From NCBI RefSeq assembly GCF_964204865.1, contig NC_135255.1, positions 8,027,135 to 8,091,134 of the forward strand: 64,000 bases of DNA. The letters are read 5' to 3'. The notes below the pieces were generated by a model. The model made no database searches, had not been told where the DNA came from, and worked only from the letters and a program-made list of their open reading frames with translations. A program made the translations under genes and the position numbers. Origin of the DNA: Styela clava. Lineage: Eukaryota; Chordata; Ascidiacea; Stolidobranchia; Styelidae. Shown here one piece after another: positions 24,162-34,834 of the stretch; the first letter of the stretch is position 1, and each line of letters begins with the position of its first letter.

Positions 24162-27100
24162 TCAGTCAACTTGCTTCATTGATAAATAAGAGCATTTTGT
24201 TGTTGTGTGGTTCATTTTCCTGTCCGCTTCTTTACAAATACTGGAACAGTAGCAAACGACATTGCAGTGAGGACAGGTGTTCCACTGACCTGTCTACAAA
24301 GATATATTGTATTTTTTGGAATTGAAAAAAAGAAGGTACCCTTAATTCTATGTCAATTTCCATTCGCTTTTTGTTCATTTTGATCTCCTGGTTCAAGATT
24401 GGTAAACCGTGTTAAGCAGCACACTTGATAGATGAATCTGTGCGCTAATTGTCACTGAATTTTATTAGTTGTTTGGATGCTATGATTCCCTACCAGTACA
24501 TTTTATTACGTGTTTGTATTTTTTCTCTGCCATTTATAAGGATGTTTTGCTTATAAATGAACTTGACAAACAGACATAGGCCTTACTTGAGATTCCCGCT
24601 TTCCACACTCTTTATATGAACATTCTCTGAATACTTTCTCGCATAACTCAGATATTGGATTAAGAATAGATGAGAACAATCCTGCGGTGCTGAGTGAAGT
24701 TTCAACTCTGCTGCAATTCTCATCTTTATCTGTACGAGAGTGTAAAATTGGAGAGCCAAGTATTAACTCGGTAACTAGAGATATGTAGTTACTATTCCAA
24801 GTGTACGGTACAGACGGAATAACTCAGTTGATGGGTCTCAACTTTTTTAACAACACAAAACAAATTGTGCTAATTTTTGCAGACGTTCCCATGTGCATAG
24901 GCACTAGGAACCGGTGTTCGATTAGAAAACTAATAGCGATTTGGCTACTGTAGTTAGTAAAATGAATAAATATAAACTTATCCTTTAAACTAATACATTG
25001 AGTTGCGTATGCAGAATTTTGTGCTAGTATATATAATATTTTGTATTTTCCACATTGGAAAGTCCACTTATATGGTATGTTTCGTCATAATTACCTTTTA
25101 TTTATCAAAATGTTAGTATAAAATTCTGGTAGAGCAAATTAGTTGAGATAGCGTTTGCTGATAAATATCTGAAAACAGTTAAAAATCCTCTTCCTGTCTC
25201 TACTCCTGACGGTGGGCGCGCGCATGGCTCAGAGTTGACGAGACAGATAGGCTACTGCGAACATGATATTGATCCAACCATGCAAAAACTTATTTCAACG
25301 ACGGTATACCAACCTATCTTTTAAAACATTCTGGTTCGGATCAAAATGTTGAAAATATCGGTATTCATATATCGATATCGAAAAAAAAACCGATATTGCC
25401 AATAACAGATATCGGTACATCCCCAGTATATACACGAATAAAATATTGCAAGAACTGAAATATATGAACCTACCATTGACCCCGGTCAGTGATTTCAGTA
25501 GCCATTCAACGGCGTTCTTTATAATAGGCACATTCGAGTCTTTGGAGTTGCTAAAACAATAATAAAATTTCAAGCAACGAAGTTAATTAATTAAACAAGG
25601 ATTATAGCGAATGTACTCGCCAAGTATATGGCACCAGGTTTTTATGGTCATCATAAAAAAAATCGCATAAGCGTGTGCATGCTAAAACAACTAGAATTTA
25701 TTTTCAGTTTGCCACTATTTCCACGACTTTCAATTATGCTATTTACTTCGGAGCTGATTTTCAAGTTAGTGATGGTTGAATACTTTATCAGACAACATGG
25801 ATATATTAGCTTTGTCATTATCAATCGGTAACAAAATATGTATTAGGGCAGCAATGTGCAAACTTGCCCGCAGTTAAGTGCCAAGTTTGATTGGTGTGCA
25901 GCACACGAAACGAGATTTTAATTTAGTACGTGCGAGCAATTCCAATTTCTTTGCGTTCCAAAGCCCATATCAACAACGCATGTCACAAGATCAGTAACCA
26001 AATTTTTGTGTTTCTAACTACTGGGAAGCCTATGTTAAGTGAAGTGCGGCCCGCGGTTTTATCCAGTTATTTGCATCTGGCCCTTCAGTATTAAAGGTTC
26101 CACATCCATGTATTAGGGTATTCATACTGAATCAAAATCGATGTTAGCAAAACGATCTAAAAGGCAAATCACGTTGTTTCGCTTACATCGCTTGTGCCTC
26201 AATACATATTAAGATCTTGCCTTGTTTCGCTGAGAGAAAGTGTCATCATCTTGGATAATTGATATTGAAACATCAGACCTTTCTTTTGCAGATGTTTTCT
26301 TTTTCCAGGCCTAATGTAATACAAACAGTATTTATGAACTATAAGACAATTTTAAAATTCAAAGAATCTATTTCATTGCATCATGTTAACTACATAACGT
26401 TCGCACGCCGCTAAATAAGGGTTCGGCTCAGTCCGACGATGTAAAATCACGGGATATTTTTTAATGCCTCTATATCTTTAAATTATGTATGTAATTTTTA
26501 AAACAAACGATAATCCGAATTTTAATGTATGTATACCGAATTTTAATGAATTTTAATGTATACTCACCATTTTAGGACGGCATGTATGAGAATAATCAGA
26601 CTGAACAGCAATGCACTTGAACTAAAACTCATATTCCTATAAAAACTCTCAGATTTATCCCACGTTGGATCACTAGGTGGCTGTTCTGTATTCCAAACCA
26701 AAGCACACTGGTATGCGTGGGAAAATACCCTTTCCTGAAGAACTTTCTCCCATTTTGCACTTCGATCATCTTGACAGAGCAAAGCGAGCGCCTGTGCATT
26801 TTTGAAAAATAATCAAATTAATCACGAGACAACGAGATAAAAATAAAATATACTCATTTTTAATGGAATAAGATTTCACGTCCAATGCCAGAAAAGAGGA
26901 AAGCCAAAAAGACGTCTTTTTCACATGACTAAATCAATTAGAGCTGTGTTTGCGGATTTGAACATCCCTTGTTTCGAGGCCATGTTAACAATTTTATTGA
27001 TTTTTATATATTGCCACGCAAGTCCCACGTCCCACCTGCATCGCGATTGTTTGGAACTTGATGAAGTGCAATTTCGACATTTCATTTTTTCCTTTCGGAC

Positions 27101-30100
27101 TTTGCAGTTGATCGATACAGATTGATATAAAGTTAGAATCCATGAGTTGTTTGTATGCAGCGTTCATGCTGAAATCACAATGCGGAAAATTACATTTGAA
27201 AATGGCAAAGGTGAAATCAAATTTGTCGGAGTAAAACTACGCAGAGGTTAGCGAAGCTCTTCATTTAAATATAATATATATTGAAAGTGGCGGTAGTGAA
27301 CAGTTAAGAAGAGGAGCAAATCGGTTTTATTTTTTTTTCTATGTGGCGTAACCCTGAACACAGCTCAGAACAAGTGGTTAACTGATTTATAAGGAGCTGC
27401 AATTTGGGAAGGAACTTAATCTTTCCGATTCAATACTTCTTGCCCAATTCATTACATTCTGTGTAAGGCGCCGTGCATAGTGTCCAAACCCGAGATCTTA
27501 GCCTTTTTCATTAACTATTGAATTAATTGCTTTGAAATCTTCAGAGGATATTAAATATTGTATTTTTGCTATTTCTTTTATTTATTTCAAAACTTTCTGC
27601 GGGCTTTATGTGAATTGTTTTCCACTTCGAAATTTTGTGTGATGAACTCTTGCAAATTAATAAAAATTATTTTGTACCAGTTCTTCGACCTCTTTCGTGC
27701 TAAGCGAAAGTCGGAAGTTATTTGACGATAACGGTACTGTAAAAAGGTAAAGTAGACTACTGCCTCGCTTTGTTCTGCGTGTCCATATATTTGAGCTCTC
27801 TTGTTTATTTATAATAACACATGTTGTTGCTCTTTCGGGCGAATTGAATAAATTAGAGTTATGAAAACATTTGCAAAAAAGGGCCAATTTACTTCTCTGC
27901 TAATATGACAACCACGAGTCTGTCAATAACACTGATAGCCGGAACCATATCACACTGTAGATCACCTTCATTAACCATCTTCACTAACTTGTCCAAGAAC
28001 CAAGATTGTCGACTCAGAACAAGCTAAATATAACAATATACTTTCCGTAAATAAAAATTTCCAATATATCTTTCACACTAAAATGAAATTTTTCATTTTT
28101 CTCAATTTTGTTCGTCAATGTTCACATTCGGTTTGTGATAAAATAAACTACTGACTGACTGACTGGTATAACAACTTCTCAACGTTTTATGCGCCCTTCA
28201 CTGCGAACAAGCACCCACTTCTACACACAAAGCTCGGGTTTGGTATTCCGTGCCCAATGCTTTACACCAGGGAGTGCAACATTTTTGTCGTTGGGTCATT
28301 TACGCTCATCCAGACATCTAGCTGGTTCACACAAATAATTTGTGCTTTTCCATATACACAACGAATTGAAAAATTCTTACAATGCAAAATTTTAGTGGGA
28401 CATTTGAAATTTTGAATTCTTAAATTGTTTGTTGACACAAGCTTTGACAGAATTTGTAGCAACCCCTAACTGACTAGTCAAATGTTCATCAGTCAGCTGA
28501 CAAGCGAACAGAATGCGACTATAGATTAGACTCACAGTAATAAAGGCACCGGGAAAACGGCAAAAGATTTAAAGCATCGACAAGAGAAAAAAACATTATG
28601 TATTTTTACCCATGTGTGCGCCTTTTCAAACATTATCTGTCAGATCAAGATTTTATGCTTGACGGGGGAAAATCTGAATGTTGACAAGGGTCACTCACAT
28701 CAAATGGCTTAGCGGGCCGGGTTGTGGCCCGTGGGCTGTCCCGTGGGCTCAATATTAGTTCTACTACAAATAGCAAGAGCCATACCCACTCAATATGATC
28801 AACACATAGAATATTCGTCAACGCATCAAGACATTTCTGCTGGATGATCGGAAGAACAGGATTCTAAAAAATACCCCAATCATTAATTTCTTTTAATATT
28901 CGTGCAGTATTCGTGTAATAATAGCATAGTAAATCAAATGACGGACAAATATGAATCATGAAGACATCGTAATTTTTTTTAAAAAGACCATATACCAACC
29001 TGGATCATAGAAAATATAACAGGAAGGCCACCTTGCTCTACAATTTCCCAACATAGCCCATGCAATACACGGCGAAAAGTTGTTCCAGATTTTGTATTGC
29101 AATTTTCTGAAAAGATTTATTACTTGTTATTCGAGCGATTAAAAAAACGATTTTAAACTGTAAAATCTTTTTCATGATTTCAAACAGATCACCATGTTTA
29201 TTAAAAAAAAGAAGCTTTTAATAACTACGCAAATTATCTGGACCTACATATCCATAAGTATGTGCACCAAGATGGCGCGCAACCTAAAAGCGTTCAGATT
29301 GTGCGCCATCTTGGTGCACATACTTCGAGAGCGTCAATTATCTATATAAGATAAATGAACAAGAACTATCATCGATTGACAGTTAGACGTAACAATTATC
29401 AACCTATCAGACATAGAAAAAACTTTCCAAGATAAATAACAAATTGCACGATCAGAAAACAACATAGTATAGGGCCCAGGGATGGCGAACCTTTTTCAAT
29501 GAATGGGTCAAAAATTATAATTTTATCGCGGAATAGAAGAGAGTTGGTCACAGATATTTAATTCACGTTTGTATCTATAAGAAACTTCTGAAACAAATCT
29601 TATAAGCTGGTGTTGGTATAGTTTTGGGCTTTACTTATGCAGCACTTCTATCAGGCCCTTTATGGCACTCGGTTCTAATGATATTAGAGTACGAAAAAAA
29701 CGCAATTACCAAAAACGTTTAGGATGATGCGTTAAATTATTTTACAGTTCTAGTGTTTGGAGGTAATTCCGCTTTGATAGTGGTAAAATTTTGGATCAGC
29801 GTCCAACCACATTAAGGCCATTGCCATTGTTATATCAGATTTATAGATTTTTCTTTCTGGAAGATTTTGTTTTCTCAGCGGCATTGTAGGCGAGAAACTA
29901 ATAAAATGCAAAGAGGCATCCAGTTCTCGTATAACCCCTAAAACAGTCTGCAGATGCACTTCCGAATAAGACAAGCCTTGCGAGAAATGAACAGATCAAT
30001 TGTAGTGTTATGTCATAAACGATGTCAGGCCCAATAGCTGAATAACGGTATACAACAGTGCATATATGCGTCCAAGATTAGGGGTTTTGAAAATTACCAT

Positions 30101-31972
30101 ACCGGCTCAAAAATCAACATTTTGAATTTGAGCTATCGCAGCCCTGACTGTCCAACTGACGGTACATTATAATAGTTTAGTTATTGTTAGATTAATTTAA
30201 GGCCGGTTTCATCAATTTTTATCACTGATATGTTAGCATTTATTTTATTTGTGCCTTCGCTTGGCGGGTCACAAATAAAACGCGGTGGGTCACTTTGTGA
30301 CTCGCGGGTCAGTGGTTCGCCATCCCTGGACTATAGGTCAATATTATTGCTGAAATGGATGAATTACCAAGTTTAGTGAATCCACGCTGTCGAATATCGC
30401 GAGGAGGTCTGCTTTTCTGCAAATCCAAGAAAGTACAAGCTTGTAGCGATCCGTGATAAAGAGCAAACATCAACTGACTCAAGTTAAACAATGATTCAGC
30501 TTGTCTCAATGCTAAAGAACATTGATAATTAATTTTATTTTGCGTATTTTTTACTTATTTCCATCAGAACTATTCATTCAACAGGTATATAGCTTAAGCC
30601 AAGGTAGGTGTTGCCTCTTTTTCGTGAGGATTATTGTATATCCAAGCAAAGGGCTATAGTACATCAGGAGCCGCTATTTCTCTATTTTAGTTAAATGTGG
30701 GCAGTCTGTTCATTTATTTGTGTTTCCCACATCTCTGCTTATCATTTTAAAGATCCTCGCATCTAATGGAATTATTAACCGCATCTGCTGAAAAATTAAA
30801 ATACTGCAAACCTACCTATGATGCAAATTTCCCCGTTGTTGCACTTTTCAATAAATTCACCATTACTCCAAAGAAATGGTCGATCGTCATTTCCCTGGAA
30901 GTATTGGGAAGACACTTTAAAAAAAACGTAGTAAATATCCTCAACGCAAGTGACGCTAGACAACCTTATTTATCGTAGTGCAAGGCCGAGCTTATTCGTG
31001 TTCGTGCAACAACCATGTTCAGCGGTAGGATTTTACTCGTAGATGCCTATAATTCGACTAAACGGCACTAGCGTTCACCTCACAGATGATGTTACAGCAT
31101 TCTTACAGATGTGCGAAGTCACTTTCCTCATTTCAGATTTATAAGTTTTAAACAAAAAGCTATAAAACAATACAATATACAGAAGGATTTTTGACAAAAC
31201 GAACAGCAATCTTACTTCAGTAGTTAGATTTTCAACAAGATGGTCCGAATCAAAATTATCAAGATCCAGAAAAGAATACCAATCGTTGAACTTGAATCCT
31301 ATTTCTCTCAAGTGGTGTTCAATACTAGCAGTATTCATAGACACTCCTCCGACCTCAAAAATAGTATAAAGACATTACGTCACTAAAGAAAGTTACGCTT
31401 TTGAACCTCATTGATAGAAAAATATAACCAAATGGGATGAAAACTCAATACATTAAATTGTGCACCCAAATAATTGATAATAATTCTAGTCTGAAATTGT
31501 TTTTGGAACTTGACTTGGTCGAGTCTTGCAAATGACCGGATTCCATTAGCAAAAAAACAATATAATAGTTTAATAATAATGCACATTTTATATAAGCTGC
31601 ATCATTTCACCTACATTGCTAAATAGTAAGACCCACTTAATTCAGCTCAAAATTATAAATAGTAAACAGTATTTGCACCTGAAATCATTCAGACAACTTC
31701 CGTAAACTTTGAAAACAGTTGGAATTTCATTGCAAAAAGGGTGAATCCATACAGAACTTTAGACAATTAAGAAGATTATTTGAAATACATAATAATATAA
31801 TCAAAATCACCGTACCATTTTGCAATATAATTTGTCCCTCGATCAAGTTGCTTCGCCTGTCGCTGTTACCAGGTAAGATGCTATCCGTAATCAGCTGTTT
31901 GGGTAACATTATGACGAGTAGAAACGCAAAACATGTGTTTAGATACTTTATTGCGTCATAACGGGAAAACAT
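24162..31972 (-). CDS. helical (ARM/HEAT-like) protein with C-terminal MYND-type zinc cluster, 13 exons
   Basis: Thirteen phase-consistent exons: 31972-31870, 31346-31216, 30894-30816, 30511-30368, 29106-29000, 28863-28786, 28023-27893, 27168-27036, 26791-26568, 26310-26206, 25550-25474, 24774-24587 and 24293-24162. They give 544 codons (543 residues). The middle is rich in leucine helices of ARM/HEAT character (VLPIIQQKCLDALTNILCVD; LHFIKFQTIAMQALALL; NAVEWLLKSLTG). The last 55 residues have MYND spacing: C489, C494, C507, C510, C514, C516, C520, H529 and C534. MYND clusters bind short proline-rich peptides. An in-frame stop (TGA) precedes the first ATG, which supports the start, although an earlier exon is possible; the first 30 residues contain a hydrophobic stretch. 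I do not recognise the family. ZMYND10 and MEI1 were considered and not supported. The gene is convergent with NSMCE2 and its introns hold two hAT elements. Confidence 0.7.
24880..25425. mobile_element. second, degraded copy of the hAT element seen at 19304
   Basis: The right half matches the 19304-20583 element in order: a GAGCAAATTAGTTGAGATAG segment, then CTTTTAAAACATTCTGG, then CGATAT repeats ending CGGTACATCCCC. The left end is not clear, and the start given is approximate (GGTGTTCGATTAGAAAAC matches the first copy near 19637). It lies in the intron between the exons at 24774 and 25474 of the MYND-type gene. Confidence 0.6.
28090..28166 (+). repeat. LINE 3' end with (GACT)n tail
   Basis: TTTGTGATAAAATAAACTACTGACTGACTGACTGG has the AATAAAC-plus-tetranucleotide ending shared with the other LINE tails in this window. 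It is 5'-truncated and lies in an intron of the MYND-type gene, just upstream of the exon at 28023-27893. Confidence 0.5.
29256..29325. repeat. short palindromic MITE (CCATCTTGG family)
   Basis: AAGTATGTGCACCAAGATGG and the facing CCATCTTGGTGCACATACTT are near-perfect inverted arms around a 22-base loop. This is the most compact member of the family seen at 2787, 20590, 48868 and 61806. It is intronic in the MYND-type gene. Confidence 0.65.
29477..30328. mobile_element. hAT-like element enclosing an exon-like ORF
   Basis: The left terminus CAGGGATGGCGAACC and the right terminus GGTTCGCCATCCCTG are exact inverted repeats. Near the right end lie subterminal GACCC/GTGACTCGCGGGTC motifs. The flanks share only TATAGG (29468-29473 and 30332-30337), an imperfect duplication. 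The 852-bp element falls in the intron between exons 30511-30368 and 29106-29000 of the MYND-type gene. Those exons join in phase without it. Confidence 0.7.
29750..29976 (-). other. exon-like ORF of 75 codons inside the hAT-like element
   Basis: After a possible acceptor (TCTCGCAAG) at 29977 an open frame runs GLSYSEVHLQTVLGVIREL ... MALMWLDADPKFYHYQSG to a TAG at 29750-29752. The composition (balanced W, D, H, P and L use) looks like real coding sequence and unlike AT-rich noise. The acceptor phase would let the preceding MYND-gene exon splice to it and give a truncated isoform. No donor is seen before the stop. I recognise no family. It may be a captured host exon, a transposon remnant or an alternative last exon. 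Confidence 0.35.
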
Positions 31973-34834
31973 GAGCTCGCCATTTAAATTCCATCATGCC
32001 CATCAGATTAACAGATAAGCGCTCTCCATTTCTTCAGGGGTTCCTCGTTACTCCATCTTTAAACCTATCAAAACGGTTCATATATTTGATTGCTTTGGTA
32101 TTTACTCTTTTAGTACCGCGACCCCCAAACATAATAATTTTGATGAACTGAACTGTCTCTGCTTTCCCTCCCTTCAATGTCGAAAGAAAGTAATAAAGCA
32201 TTCATCTACATTTAGCCTGTTTGGTCTCATCTTGATTTGGACATATTCTGTATATATTCACGTATCCTGACAGCGCGGAAATTTCATGCCAAGTTCTGCG
32301 TTTCATGTATGGTAGCGCCAAAAAATGAAGTCTTCTTTACTGCACGTTACGAAGAAAATAAAAAAAAAAACTGCAATACAATTCCGTATTTGCATAAATA
32401 TATGTTGAATAAAATACATGCACGGATGGCTAGCAAGATTAACAGATATGCAAAAAAGTATACATCGCGTGTATTACCGAGGAAAAAAAACTTGAAAAGA
32501 AATAAAAATCTTCGATCTTTCACTTTATTAGCAAATATCAATTTCTTGAATATGAACGCAATGTTCGTATTTGCACAGGTACATATAAATGATATCAATC
32601 GAACCCGAAAGTGAAGTATTAGTTGCAAAACAAGACCATTAAAAGCAAACAAAACACGTGGGTTCAGCGCATGAGGGCCCGTTCACATATGTTCACACCA
32701 TTGCGTTGACGCACCTTAAAACCTTGTTTATTTAACTTAATCGTGCGTTGCTGCGTTAACGCATTGCGTCAACGCAGTGCGTTGTTGGAAGACAATTCTT
32801 GCGGCTTGAACCAATTCCAGTTTCGACAGAAGTAAATGCACTGGTATAACACGTATAGCTTTAACTAAAACGTATTTGGCAATAATATCGCCCATATAAT
32901 TTTTACAAGCCGACTAGTCCACTAGTCCAGCTCGCGGTATGATCGACATGGTTTACTATATACCAAATTAATTGCAAGAAAGCTCACGGCCTCCGGCCAA
33001 CTCAGTCGGACACGTGACCCACCGAGTGACCAGCGGTAACCCATAGTGAGGCGTTGACCACCGAGTTTATACCGAGGCGCGCTTTAAACATTGTTTCTTT
33101 ATTGTCCCTACCTGCTTTCACAGCGCGGAAGTTAACTGATTCGCAACCAATCAGACCGCTCCGTTACACAGAAGTGAGAGAAGTGAGGTTGTTGTGAAAA
33201 TGAAATAGGAGGGCACGTGTATTAGGTGTATTAGGCGTGAGACTTCAGCGAATACCGTAGTTTTCATAAGTCGTTTGCTTTGTTTGGCTTTCCTTTAGTC
33301 TCGGTGTTGGTTCCCGTTTTATCGTCATCTTAAATTTCGCAATACATGGGAAATATCTTATATAGACAAGCTGTTGTGTTGAAGGGGTTCATATTCTAGT
33401 ACCGGTACTGTAGTAAATTATTACAGCAGAATCGAACCCCTCCAAACGTCTCGGGTCTGTCGGTGAACAGGTGAAACCATTGTCTGATTGTTAGCATTCT
33501 TATTTTAATTTTAACCAACTAGGCTACTCGACTCGATTTTGAATGTATAAATAGTTCAAATTATTCTATTCCTATTGTTTATTACTGGGAAGATCTGAAT
33601 AAAGGTAAAAAAACAGAATTACAGAATTGAGTTGAGAGAAAAGAGAAATTTTTCTGATATTTCGCTTTGTGTGACCAAGGTGGTTTGAATAAACTGATTC
33701 TAGTTTTTTTTGAAACGAACATCTACGGACTGAATTACCCTAACTGCTGAACTGTCATCAGAAAAATAGTTGCAAATGTCATAACATCATGCGCTTAAAA
33801 AGCGAGAATAGGGTACCAGTATATCTTTTCTGAATTCCAGAACTCAATGACATTTTAGATAGTTTTGTAGTTATTAGTATCGAACTACTTCAAGTAAAGT
33901 TTGTATGGTGTACTCCTGAATTATGTTTTCTTCAAAATAACCGACTGTGTATAGAAAAAGAGTAATAGTTGTAACGGTATATATATTTCAGTATTTATCA
34001 TTGAACTGCTGGAATATTGTTGTTTGATGCAAGACTCTGTCAGTCTGTAGTGTGTTCCTAATGCAATCTTCAGATCTTGAGTGAACAAATGAGTCTCATG
34101 TATTTAGTGTATTGCAATTAGGTTTTTTGATATTACTGAAAAAACAGCAGCTACAGCTGCGTTACTGCAGTTCTAGGATTTTAGCAATCCAAAAATCTGC
34201 TTGTTCACAAATTTGTGGGAAAAGATATCAGATACCAAATTGAGTCCCTTCCACTGTAATATCTTTCAATGGTCTGTCAGCCTCTTTTTATTCAATTTGG
34301 AAACTTAGTTGTTATATTTTCCTGATTATAATATGAATTGTGTATATTATTTATTACGGATACTCTATACTGCCATAGTATGCTCTGTTGTCCATCACTT
34401 TTCATCAACAGCAATTTAAATTGTTCCATCAAAAAGTTATGCTCACTTGTTTTTGAGAATTTTGTTTCTTTTCATAATTCGTATCGTTGAACACCAGTTT
34501 TGTAATTTCGTTAAAAAGATCAATGTCATGGTCGGAGAGGAGCTGTAATAAAAAACATTATGCGGATGAATTTGACCATGGCATCTCTGTTGTGCCAAGT
34601 GCGTGTTGAAGTAACCTCGCTTTTTTTACTTATCCATATAAAAAGCTATTAATATCTTGTTTATTTGGATTGCTTTCACAAAAGCATCGATACTTAATAT
34701 CATATTCTGATCCGATCATAAGCTGCATTTTAGTATTTTATTTCATGGATCTGTGGTAACAGGATTATTATTTCCATCTTTTGGCAATACCAACTAGCAA
34801 GCTGGATCACCAATACACAAAATCGTATGATGAA
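31973..34834. other. spacer between the divergent MYND-type gene and MAX
   Basis: About 2.9 kb separating two divergent genes, so it should hold both promoters. At 32680-32790 a TIR-like GAGGGCCCGTTCACATATG is followed by repeated TGCGTTNACGCA palindromes, which suggests one end of a Harbinger-type MITE; no partner end was found. Around 33140-33160 a CCAAT box (GCAACCAATCAGACCG) lies in a locally GC-richer stretch and is a candidate MAX promoter element. The 125-codon ORF at 32237-32614 is lysine/asparagine-rich and not recognisable. Confidence 0.4.

Noticed and set aside
29750..29976. Treating the enclosed ORF as an obligatory exon of the MYND-type gene
   Set aside because: It ends in a stop without a donor, and the flanking exons 30368 and 29106 join in phase when it is skipped.
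32237..32614. 125-codon plus-strand ORF in the MAX upstream spacer
   Set aside because: Its composition is AT-driven (Lys, Asn, Ile), no domain is recognisable, no splice signals support it, and a similar-sized ORF exists on the opposite strand.
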